From: Alphaproteobacteria bacterium
GTDB taxonomy: Bacteria > Pseudomonadota > Alphaproteobacteria > Kiloniellales > J153
Reading direction: 5' to 3'
DNA length: 5,011 nt
NCBI GenBank assembly: GCA_003693905.1
Contig: RFLL01000314.1
Coordinates: forward strand, 1 to 5,011
The notes under the pieces were generated by a model. That model saw only the letters and a program-made list of their open reading frames with translations, was not told the origin of the DNA and searched no databases. This document shows, one piece after another, positions 1 to 4,942 of the stretch (positions are counted from its first letter, which is position 1; each line of letters begins with the position of its first letter). A program made the position numbers and the translations under genes.

Positions 1-409
1 CGAAAATCACGGCCGAGGTATGAACCGGACGCAGACGGCCGAAATTGGTCCACGGCAGGTCGAAGTTGAGTTCCGGAAAGGCCAGTTGCAGGGCGATGAC
101 CAAACCGACCGTGAACCCGACCACACCCCAGAACATCGATGCGATGACTCCGGCGCGGACGACCGCATCGTTGTAGGCGACCGCCGTTCCCGCCGTCGCG
201 ACCGGGACATCGGCGCCGCTGTAATGACGGGCGATCAGCCAGAAGATCCCGGCGACGCAGAACAGAACGAACAGCAGGCCGTGAAACTCCATCACCGGAT
301 CGACCGCCCGGGACATCAGAAACAGCCCGAACACGCCACCAGCCGCCAGCAGAGCGCCGGCGACATAGCTCGACCCGGGAACGGGTGTATGGGTGTGCGA
401 TTCCGTCAT
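1..409 (-). CDS. ccoN: cbb3-type cytochrome c oxidase subunit I (CcoN/FixN), N-terminal part
   Basis: This is the first 136 residues of the haem-copper catalytic subunit of cbb3 oxidase, the high-affinity terminal oxidase that reduces O2 in the inner membrane under microaerobic conditions. The gene leaves the window at base 1, so no stop is visible. Residues 80-136 are highly characteristic: YNDAVVRAG, a hydrophobic segment SMFWGVVGFTVGLVIALQLA, then FPELNFDLPW and FGRLRPVHTSAVIF. His130 in the RPVH segment corresponds to a conserved low-spin haem b ligand of the family. Residues about 16-60 form an extra N-terminal extension with two hydrophobic segments; the short gammaproteobacterial CcoN lacks it and the longer alphaproteobacterial FixN has it. 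The start ATG at 409 follows GAGG at six bases. An FNR/FixK-type box lies about 140 bp upstream. The copper and active-site haem ligands lie outside the window. The family call is firm. Confidence 0.95.
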   Translation of the reverse strand, partial: MTESHTHTPVPGSSYVAGALLAAGGVFGLFLMSRAVDPVMEFHGLLFVLFCVAGIFWLIARHYSGADVPVATAGTAVAYNDAVVRAGVIASMFWGVVGFTVGLVIALQLAFPELNFDLPWTNFGRLRPVHTSAVIF

Positions 410-487
410 GACTGGCCTCGATCCCCCTCAATCGGAACAACTGCCCTCGCTGCGCCGGCCATACAGGCACGCAAAAACCCGTTCCCG

Positions 488-535
488 CGGGTGCACCCGG
501 GCTGACGCATCGTGATGCTACATATTGCGTCGCAA
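488..535. repeat. Three short perfect palindromes in the ccoN promoter/leader
   Basis: Between the anaerobox and ccoN lie three perfect dyad symmetries. They are CGGGTGCACCCG at 488-499, GCATCGTGATGC at 507-518 (five-base arms around GT) and TTGCGTCGCAA at 525-535 (five-base arms around T). The last sits between the predicted -35 and -10 regions. The middle one overlaps the predicted -10 and start site. They could be operator sites or leader hairpins; I do not recognise a specific regulator for any of them. Confidence 0.45.
508..520 (-). promoter_or_regulatory. Predicted -10 element and transcription start for ccoN
   Basis: If the anaerobox acts as a class II site centred at -41.5, transcription would start near 508 on the minus strand and the -10 hexamer would fall at 515-520. 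The sequence there reads TAGCAT, four of six matches to TATAAT. The implied 5' leader is about 98 bases. Placement rests on the family's geometry; the hexamer alone is weak. Confidence 0.5.
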
Positions 536-538
536 CAT

Positions 539-560
539 AAAATTGATCCAAGTCAATTTT
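539..560 (-). promoter_or_regulatory. FNR/FixK-type anaerobox upstream of ccoN
   Basis: A perfect inverted repeat of AAAATTGA and TCAATTTT with a 6-base spacer contains TTGATCCAAGTCAA at 543-556. This fits the TTGAT-N4-(A/G)TCAA sites bound by FNR, Anr, Dnr and FixK regulators of the CRP/FNR family. cbb3 oxidase operons are classic targets of these oxygen-responsive activators. The site is centred at 549.5. The only recognisable gene close downstream is ccoN on the minus strand; the MFS gene on the plus strand starts about 400 bp away. Confidence 0.88.
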
Positions 561-960
561 CCACCCCCGATCAGCATTTTCCGGCCCGTTTCGGGGTGAA
601 TTTGCGCCGCGCGCCAGACACTTGCGCCATGGCTCCCGCCGCGCCGTCGTCCGGGCGGCCCCGGCGGCGCAAGTTGCGAATCGGCTCCCACCCGGCGATT
701 TAGGGGGCTCTCATACAATGACCGGGCAACGCCAACAACCCGAGATTGCGGCGCGCGCGCATTTGCTCCTTCCCCGTCGCCGCGGCGCTCACGCCCACCT
801 CGGCATCATGGCGCACGACGACGGATCAATCCGTGATCAAGTCACAAAACGGGGACGGGGCACGACTTTCTCCATCCCCCGCTTGACCGCGCTTGCAGCT
901 ATTAAGAAATCTCTCTCGGCAAGAAATATCTGCTGACTCCGACGGCTTCGGGCAGACGAC
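561..960. other. Intergenic region with no supported gene
   Basis: About 400 bp separate the ccoN anaerobox from the MFS gene. The open frames here are short, Arg/Pro/His-rich and lack recognisable domains. The best small candidate, an ATG at 718 with AGGGGG about ten bases upstream, would give a 73-residue peptide ending at 936 that resembles nothing I know. The region contains a GC-rich inverted-repeat patch around 635-670 and a direct GATCAA pair at 824-829 and 835-840. No convincing promoter for the MFS gene was found. Confidence 0.5.
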
Positions 961-2187
961 ATGAAAATGACCCGCTGCAAACGCAAGGGCACGGCCGCGA
1001 GGGGCATCCCCGGCAGCATCTGGGTGCTCGGCCTCGTCAGCTTGTTCATGGACATGTCCTCGGAGGTCATTCACAGCCTGCTTCCGGTGTTCATGGTCTC
1101 GGTGCTTGGCGCCAGTACCGTGTCGGTCGGATTCGTCGAGGGCATCGCCGAGGCGACGGCATCCATCACCAAGGTCTTTTCGGGCACGCTCAGCGACTAT
1201 TTCGGCAGGCGCAAGGCTCTGACCGTGCTCGGCTACGGGCTTGCCGCTGCAACCAAGCCCTTGTTCGCCCTTGCCCCGAGCGTCGGGTGGGTGTTCGCGG
1301 CTCGGTTCATCGACCGCATCGGCAAGGGCATCCGCGGCGCCCCGCGCGATGCCCTGATCGCCGACATCGCACCGCCCGAGGTCCGCGGCGCCTGCTACGG
1401 ACTGCGCCAGTCGCTCGACACGGTGGGGGCGGTTCTCGGGCCGCTTGCCGCGGTCGGGCTGATGATCGTGTTCGACGACGACATCCGCGCCGTCTATTGG
1501 CTGGCCGCCATTCCGGCCGTGATCTCGGTCGCGCTTCTCGCCGTCGCCGTACCGGAACCCCGGCGCGGCCGACCACCGCGCGACACGGCGGCCCCGGCAG
1601 GAGAGACGAAGCCCCATGCCCCGGTCCTCCCGGCGCGATTGGAAGCTCTGCGCGGTGATTACTGGTGGATCGTGATCGTCGGCGGACTTCTGACCCTGGC
1701 CCGTTTCAGCGAGGCGTTTCTGGTGCTGCGCGCACAAAGCGTCGGGCTTACGATCGCCCTGGTGCCGATGGTCCTGGTGGTGATGAGCCTCGTCTACGCT
1801 GCCTCCGCCTACCCTGCGGGGATCCTGTCCGACCACATCGACCGCCGGCGGCTGCTCGAAGCCGGCTTCGTCGTTCTCGTTCTCGCCGACCTCGTGCTGG
1901 CATCGGCAACGAACGTGGCGCTGGTGTTCGCCGGGATCGTGCTGTGGGGTCTGCACATGGGGCTGACACAGGGGCTTCTGGCGACGCTGGTGGCCGATGC
2001 CGCACCGGTCGAGCTGCGCGGCACGGCATTCGGCCTGTTCAACCTGGTCGTCGGCGTGCTTCTGCTCGTCGCCAGCGCGCTTGCCGGTCTTCTGTGGGAC
2101 ATCTACGGTGCGCCGGCGCCGTTCTGGGCCGGCGCCGGCTTTTCGGGCTTGGCCTTCCTCGGCATCGCCTTTCAACGCCGCCGGTAG
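961..2187 (+). CDS. Major facilitator superfamily (MFS) permease
   Basis: This 408-residue protein has the length and hydrophobicity of a 12-helix MFS inner-membrane transporter. A family motif A lies after helix 2 at residues 75-85 (GTLSDYFGRRK). A degenerate copy at 287-297 (AGILSDHIDRR) marks the second half. Residues 115-130 carry a charged RFIDRIGKGIRGAPRD motif seen in a subgroup of bacterial MFS permeases. A hydrophilic loop at about 199-232, rich in Pro and Arg, separates the two six-helix halves. The N terminus is short and basic (KRKGTAARG), as expected for a cytoplasmic start. The substrate cannot be read from the sequence; export of a small molecule or drug is possible. The start is the ATG at 961, with only a weak Shine-Dalgarno and a second in-frame ATG at 967. 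It converges on the P460 gene and probably forms its own unit. Confidence 0.9.
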   Translation: MKMTRCKRKGTAARGIPGSIWVLGLVSLFMDMSSEVIHSLLPVFMVSVLGASTVSVGFVEGIAEATASITKVFSGTLSDYFGRRKALTVLGYGLAAATKPLFALAPSVGWVFAARFIDRIGKGIRGAPRDALIADIAPPEVRGACYGLRQSLDTVGAVLGPLAAVGLMIVFDDDIRAVYWLAAIPAVISVALLAVAVPEPRRGRPPRDTAAPAGETKPHAPVLPARLEALRGDYWWIVIVGGLLTLARFSEAFLVLRAQSVGLTIALVPMVLVVMSLVYAASAYPAGILSDHIDRRRLLEAGFVVLVLADLVLASATNVALVFAGIVLWGLHMGLTQGLLATLVADAAPVELRGTAFGLFNLVVGVLLLVASALAGLLWDIYGAPAPFWAGAGFSGLAFLGIAFQRRR

Positions 2188-2224
2188 ACGCCCGCGGGCA
2201 TGGCGGCACGCGGGGCGCCGTTTC
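2188..2224. terminator. Possible weak hairpins between the convergent MFS and P460 genes
   Basis: The 37-bp gap between the two convergent stop codons holds the palindrome GCCCGCGGGC at 2190-2199. It also holds a second potential stem, CGGC with GCCG around a nine-base loop, followed on the plus strand by only TTT. The position suits a bidirectional terminator, but there is no real T tract on either strand. Confidence 0.25.
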
Positions 2225-2737
2225 CTATGGAAGCTGGATCGGGGTCGTGAACACGTAATCCCGCGTTGCGACCGGGGTATGGCAGGCCACGCATTCTTGG
2301 GCGAAATCGGCATCCTCGCCGTATGGTTTCTGGGCCATGCCAAGCCAGCGCGCAAAGCCCCAGCCCTTGGTCGCGGCGTACTTTTTCGCATCCTTGATCA
2401 TGAACTCGGCATGTACGAACCGGCCCGGGACGGTGGCCGCTTCCCAGTTGTCGTCGGTGCGATCCTTCCACACCAGTTTCGCGAACGTGGTGCCGTCGGG
2501 CCATGGGTTGGTCCGCCCTTCGCGGGCCGCGGCAATGGCCACGTCGTTGCCCAGGATCACCCGCAAGGTGTTGTTGTCGGTGCGATGACTGAGTGCGATG
2601 ACACGCCAGTCCTTGTACCCTTCGGGCATGACGATGCCGTTGGGAGCCGGCGGCGGCGCATCGCTTGCGGCAAAGGCTGTTACCGCCACCGTCCCGAGTA
2701 CCAGAGCTACCCCCGCAGCCCATGCCTTGCGCATCAT
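2225..2737 (-). CDS. Cytochrome P460-family periplasmic haem protein
   Basis: This is a 170-residue exported c-type haem protein. Residues 1-23 are a signal peptide (MMRK, a hydrophobic core, cleavage probably after AFA). The mature part has the cytochrome P460 layout: a GYKDWRVI segment at 40-47, the GTTFAK segment at 82-87, HAEFMIKDAKKYAATKGWGFARW at 109-131 and a C-terminal haem-binding CVACH at 149-153. In characterised P460 enzymes (Nitrosomonas, Methylococcus) a lysine is cross-linked to the haem and the enzyme oxidises hydroxylamine; Lys87 lies in the matching place by eye. The related cytochrome c'-beta shares the fold without the cross-link and binds NO. Translation starts at one of two adjacent ATGs (2737 or 2734) behind GGAGG. 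The frame stays open upstream, but that extension lacks export features. It has its own ECF-type promoter. Family is confident; the reaction is inferred. Confidence 0.9.
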   Translation of the reverse strand: MMRKAWAAGVALVLGTVAVTAFAASDAPPPAPNGIVMPEGYKDWRVIALSHRTDNNTLRVILGNDVAIAAAREGRTNPWPDGTTFAKLVWKDRTDDNWEAATVPGRFVHAEFMIKDAKKYAATKGWGFARWLGMAQKPYGEDADFAQECVACHTPVATRDYVFTTPIQLP

Positions 2738-2778
2738 GACACCCTCCATTCCCTTTGGTCCGTTCGTCCGGAATCGTC

Positions 2779-2810
2779 TGAAAGAAGCCCCGATTGAAAG
2801 AAACCCCGAT
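2779..2810 (-). repeat. 16-bp tandem duplication in the P460 leader
   Basis: Two adjacent 16-bp units on the plus strand, TGAAAGAAGCCCCGAT at 2779-2794 and TGAAAGAAACCCCGAT at 2795-2810, differ at one base. They lie in the predicted 5' untranslated leader of the P460 transcript, between its promoter and its Shine-Dalgarno. They may be a binding site or simply a recent slippage duplication. Confidence 0.8.
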
Positions 2811-2872
2811 CGGGATCGACCGGAAACGACCTCCGGCGCTGCTGCACGCCGCCATTCCGGTCCTACCCGAGT

Positions 2873-2900
2873 AGACATTGCCGTGGCGGGATTATTCCCC
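2873..2900 (-). promoter_or_regulatory. ECF-sigma-type promoter of the P460 gene
   Basis: On the minus strand, GGGGAATAA (2900-2892) is followed after exactly 14 bases by TGTCT (2877-2873). The same two blocks with the same spacing precede the sigma-factor operon. A GGAAT-type -35 and a short -10 about 17 bases later are typical of ECF sigma promoters. Transcription would start near 2866, giving a leader of about 130 bases before the ATG. Confidence 0.8.
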
Positions 2901-2924
2901 CGCCCTGATGAGAAGAAGCGTGTC

Positions 2925-2953
2925 GGAAACCCGAAAACCGGGAAACTGGAAAC
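2925..2953. repeat. Near-periodic GGAAAC repeat tract
   Basis: GGAAAC occurs at 2925-2930, 2941-2946 and 2948-2953, with a variant GAAAAC at 2933-2938, so the unit recurs every 7 or 8 bases. The tract lies between the anti-sigma operon's terminator and the -35 of the P460 promoter. It could be an upstream binding site or low-complexity spacer. Confidence 0.5.
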
Positions 2954-2956
2954 TCG

Positions 2957-2981
2957 AAAAAAGCACCCCGAACGGGGCTGC
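2957..2981 (-). terminator. Intrinsic terminator of the sigma/anti-sigma operon
   Basis: Read on the minus strand, GCAGCCCC (2981-2974), a GTTC loop and GGGGTGC (2969-2963) form a seven-pair stem with one bulged G. It is followed at once by six T residues (2962-2957). This is a textbook rho-independent terminator about 40 bases beyond the anti-sigma stop codon. It implies the P460 gene is transcribed mainly from its own promoter. Confidence 0.88.
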
Positions 2982-3018
2982 AATGCTCGCCGGACACAGG
3001 CACACGGGAGAGCTCGAC

Positions 3019-3807
3019 TTACGACATGAATTGCGCTTGAACGAGATGCGCCGCGGCGACGAGCTCGTCCTTTTCCACGTCACCGGAAACGCCGATGCCG
3101 CGATCGCCATCGGTCCAGTACATGACCCCGATCCCGAAATGGCGCGTATAACGCAGCTCGGAGCGCCCGCCGGTCGGCATGTCGCGGCGGATGTAGACCG
3201 CCAGCCGGCGGCCGCGATCGTCCTCGTAAAGCAGCAGAGCCGCCGGCTGCGTGCCCCCGGTCATCAGCCGCCCGCCGATAAGACGAAAGCCCAGATCGCC
3301 GAGCCGCGGCACCCGGAAACTGAATCCCATCCGCTTCGACAGCCATGCCGTCAGATGCGGTTCTTCCGCGGCGCTGACCTCGACCGGATGACGGACTTCC
3401 GGCGCGTAGACCGTGTAGGCCACGGCCGTCCGGCTTGCCAGTTCCTCCAGCCCCGCGGCCCTGTCCACAACCGTGTCATGCAGGCCCCAGCCTGCCGCAG
3501 CACCGACGATCAGGCCGATGCATGCCGCCACCGCCGCGCGCCACCGCGCCGCACGCCTGTCACGCCCGGCCTGGAGCAAGCGCGCCGGAACCGGCTCGTC
3601 GAGAACCGGATCGAAAGCCTCCTGAAGGGCTGCGTTCTGACGCCGATAAGCCGCAACCCGCGCAGCGGCCTGGGGATCGGATTCAAGATACGCCGTCACC
3701 TCGGCCCGGCGGCGGGCGGCCAGGGTCCCGTCGGCATAGGCATGGAGCTCTTCCCGGGTCACCGGGCGGCCCGGTTCATGCCCCGATTCATGCCCTGATC
3801 CGTGCAT
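3019..3807 (-). CDS. Membrane anti-sigma factor (RsiW/COG5662-like)
   Basis: This 262-residue single-pass membrane protein is encoded directly downstream of the ECF sigma gene with a 12-base gap. The N-terminal part, residues 16-60 (TREELHAYADGTLAARRRAEV, then YLESDPQAAARVAAYRRQN), matches the cytoplasmic sigma-binding helices of proteobacterial anti-sigma factors. It has no HxxxCxxC, so this domain should not bind zinc in the ZAS manner. A transmembrane helix spans about residues 91-109, and the remaining roughly 150 residues would form a periplasmic sensor region. Residues 2-13 are three copies of a four-residue H-x-(S/P)-G unit, unusual for the family. The Shine-Dalgarno at ATG 3807 is weak (AAGAG). 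A GTG at residue 16 would give a more typical start, so the exact start is uncertain. Its role, sequestering the sigma factor until a periplasmic signal arrives, is inferred from family and gene order. Confidence 0.85.
   Translation of the reverse strand: MHGSGHESGHEPGRPVTREELHAYADGTLAARRRAEVTAYLESDPQAAARVAAYRRQNAALQEAFDPVLDEPVPARLLQAGRDRRAARWRAAVAACIGLIVGAAAGWGLHDTVVDRAAGLEELASRTAVAYTVYAPEVRHPVEVSAAEEPHLTAWLSKRMGFSFRVPRLGDLGFRLIGGRLMTGGTQPAALLLYEDDRGRRLAVYIRRDMPTGGRSELRYTRHFGIGVMYWTDGDRGIGVSGDVEKDELVAAAHLVQAQFMS
3769..3804 (-). repeat. Three 12-bp tandem repeats at the start of the anti-sigma gene
   Basis: Three consecutive 12-base units of the form CA(C/T)G(G/A)A(T/C)C(A/G)GG(G/C) encode HGSG, HESG and HEPG at residues 2-13. 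The units diverge at a few positions. The repeat affects only the N-terminal tail before the conserved anti-sigma helices, and could vary in copy number among strains. Confidence 0.6.
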
Positions 3808-3819
3808 CGTCTCTTGTGC

Positions 3820-4329
3820 TCATTTGATCCGTTTCAACGGCGGGCGCCCCTCGCCAGAGGTCAGAGCCCGCAGGCGTTCACGGCCCCGGTGCAGACGCGA
3901 CATCAGCGTGCCGAGCGGAATCCCCAGCACGGCGGCCGCTTCGGCATAGCTGAACTGTTCCAGTCCGACCAGCAGGACCGCCTCCCTCTGATCCGGTGGC
4001 AGATGGGCGAGCGCCTCGACGATCGCCCGCGCCTCAAGTCTGGCGTCCTGTCCCGGCCCGACGCTGGCCGTGGTCAGACCATCGCTCCACGGCACCTCGC
4101 CCGGGCGACGCGCATCCTTGGCCAGGGCGTTGACGTGAAGGTTGTGCATGATCGTGAACAGCCACTGGCGCAGACGCTTCTTGCGCAGCCACAGGTGACG
4201 CCGGCTCCACGCCCGGGCAAGGCAGTCCTGCACCAGGTCGTCGGCATGGGCCACATCCCCCGTCAGCGCCCGCGCATAGCGTCGCAGACGGGGGATCTGT
4301 TCGACGATCAGGCGGTCGAAGTGGTCCAT
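3820..4329 (-). CDS. ECF-family RNA polymerase sigma factor
   Basis: This 169-residue protein has the two-domain layout of an extracytoplasmic-function sigma-70 factor. Region 2 (about residues 8-75) contains PRLRRYARALTGD, the core-binding DDLVQDCLARAW segment at 30-41 and RQWLFTIMHNLHVN at 54-67. A variable linker follows, then region 4 (about 108-155) with LPPDQREAVLLV and the helix-turn-helix FSYAEAAAVLGIPLGTLMSRLHRGRERLR that reads the -35 element. The ATG at 4329 starts just before the conserved first helix. It is preceded by a poor GAGCGG and by a small hairpin. The gene lies between the small secreted protein (44-base gap) and its likely anti-sigma partner (12-base gap). The GGGGAATAA/TGTCT promoter before the operon suggests autoregulation. 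I do not assign an ECF subgroup number from sequence alone. Confidence 0.95.
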   Translation of the reverse strand: MDHFDRLIVEQIPRLRRYARALTGDVAHADDLVQDCLARAWSRRHLWLRKKRLRQWLFTIMHNLHVNALAKDARRPGEVPWSDGLTTASVGPGQDARLEARAIVEALAHLPPDQREAVLLVGLEQFSYAEAAAVLGIPLGTLMSRLHRGRERLRALTSGEGRPPLKRIK

Positions 4330-4331
4330 GC

Positions 4332-4344
4332 GCGGACAATCCGC
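4332..4344 (-). other. Hairpin at the sigma-factor start codon
   Basis: On the minus strand, GCGGA-TTG-TCCGC forms a perfect five-pair stem ending two bases before the sigma-factor ATG and covering the weak Shine-Dalgarno GAGCGG. If it folds in the mRNA, it would lower translation of the sigma factor relative to the upstream small protein. Confidence 0.4.
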
Positions 4345-4373
4345 TCAGAGTGCGCCCCGCATCGACCTGGTTC

Positions 4374-4631
4374 TCACTTGATCCCGAGAATCTTCATGGC
4401 TTCGGCCAGTACCGCCACGGCGGCATGGTGCTGCCCTTTTTTGTGCAGAGCCTCGCCGGCGGCGCGCAATTCCTTCACGGCGGCCATGCGATCGGCACTC
4501 ACCTGCGCCCCGGCGGCCAGGGCCGCATCGATCTTTTTCATGTCCAGCGGACAATGGAAAGCCAGCGCCGACTGGCCGGCAAGGGTAAGAGTTGCCGCCA
4601 ACGCCGCACCGATTATGAGAAGTCTTTTCAT
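4374..4631 (-). CDS. Small secreted His/Cys protein with a TPR-like C-terminal half
   Basis: This 85-residue protein is the first gene of the sigma operon. A clear signal peptide (MKRLLII, a hydrophobic core, cleavage after SALA at residue 24) leaves a mature chain of about 61 residues. That chain begins FHCPLDMKKIDAAL, with one Cys (Cys27) next to His26. The C-terminal part, about residues 52-78, fits the spacing of one tetratricopeptide repeat: Gly59, Gly66, Ala71, Leu75 and Ala78. It also carries His63, His68 and His69. The ATG at 4631 follows AGGAGA at seven bases; a longer in-frame start at 4724 is unlikely because it would bury the signal peptide and start upstream of the predicted transcript. 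I recall similar small proteins with a CPxDMKKIDAAL motif in proteobacteria, but no function. Metal or thiol chemistry, or a role in sensing for the anti-sigma factor, is speculation. Confidence 0.85.
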   Translation of the reverse strand: MKRLLIIGAALAATLTLAGQSALAFHCPLDMKKIDAALAAGAQVSADRMAAVKELRAAGEALHKKGQHHAAVAVLAEAMKILGIK

Positions 4632-4707
4632 GATCCCGTCTCCTGCCGTTTCAGGGGGTGTCGCCACAGCGGGGAAACCGCCCGAAAAGCGGACCCTCCA
4701 TTTCAGA

Positions 4708-4735
4708 AGACAGCCCGCAGGCAAGTTTATTCCCC
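4708..4735 (-). promoter_or_regulatory. ECF-sigma-type promoter of the small protein/sigma/anti-sigma operon
   Basis: On the minus strand, GGGGAATAA (4735-4727) is followed after 14 bases by TGTCT (4712-4708), identical in both blocks and spacing to the promoter of the P460 gene. An A-rich run (AAAAA) precedes the -35 block. Transcription would start near 4700, about 70 bases before the small protein's ATG. A shared promoter at the sigma gene's own operon is the usual sign of ECF autoregulation. Confidence 0.82.
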
Positions 4736-4859
4736 TTTTTCGTCGCCGCGCACGGGGATGCGATCACTTTTGCGGCACCGGATTACGTCCTGCGGGCCCG
4801 ATTTTCATGCCGGCAGAACCCGCACCGACGGCGAAGCCGCCGCGACAAAATCGCCGCGC

Positions 4860-4886
4860 ACGCTGCCCGCCAAGACCCGGCAGCGT
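4860..4886. other. Eight-pair inverted repeat downstream of the tRNA
   Basis: ACGCTGCC (4860-4867) and GGCAGCGT (4879-4886) form a perfect eight-pair stem around an 11-base loop, about 55 bases beyond the tRNA 3' end on the minus strand. No T tract follows directly, though TTTT occurs about a dozen bases later. It may help end or process the tRNA transcript. Otherwise the 4736-4942 gap shows no gene. Confidence 0.35.
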
Positions 4887-4942
4887 ATTCGATGCGGCGG
4901 AGGGAAAAGAGAGGAACCAAGGGATACGGGCGGAAGAAAAGA

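Noticed and set aside
518..718. 66-codon minus-strand frame upstream of ccoN
   Set aside because: It runs through the anaerobox region, lacks a Shine-Dalgarno and resembles no protein.
824..840. Direct GATCAA repeats (824-829 and 835-840) as a possible second FNR site
   Set aside because: Neither copy has a TTGAT half-site at the required 4-base spacing, so they do not form an FNR/FixK dyad.
622..936. Open frame of 104 codons (or 73 from ATG 718) between ccoN and the MFS gene
   Set aside because: It is Arg/Ala/His-rich with no signal peptide or known motif; the AGGGGG before 718 is not enough to support a gene.
826..2391. A 521-codon minus-strand open frame across the MFS gene
   Set aside because: It is longer than the MFS gene but its translation is Arg/His/Asp/Gln-rich with no domain, the usual antisense shadow in GC-rich coding DNA. 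The plus-strand frame has transmembrane helices and MFS motifs.
2172..2855. A 227-codon minus-strand frame overlapping the P460 gene
   Set aside because: It is a frame-shifted shadow of the P460 gene without its haem motif or signal peptide.
2738..2983. An 82-residue N-terminal extension of the P460 protein
   Set aside because: The frame is open, but the extension would bury a good signal peptide, pass through the predicted promoter and ignore the GGAGG next to the ATG pair at 2737/2734.
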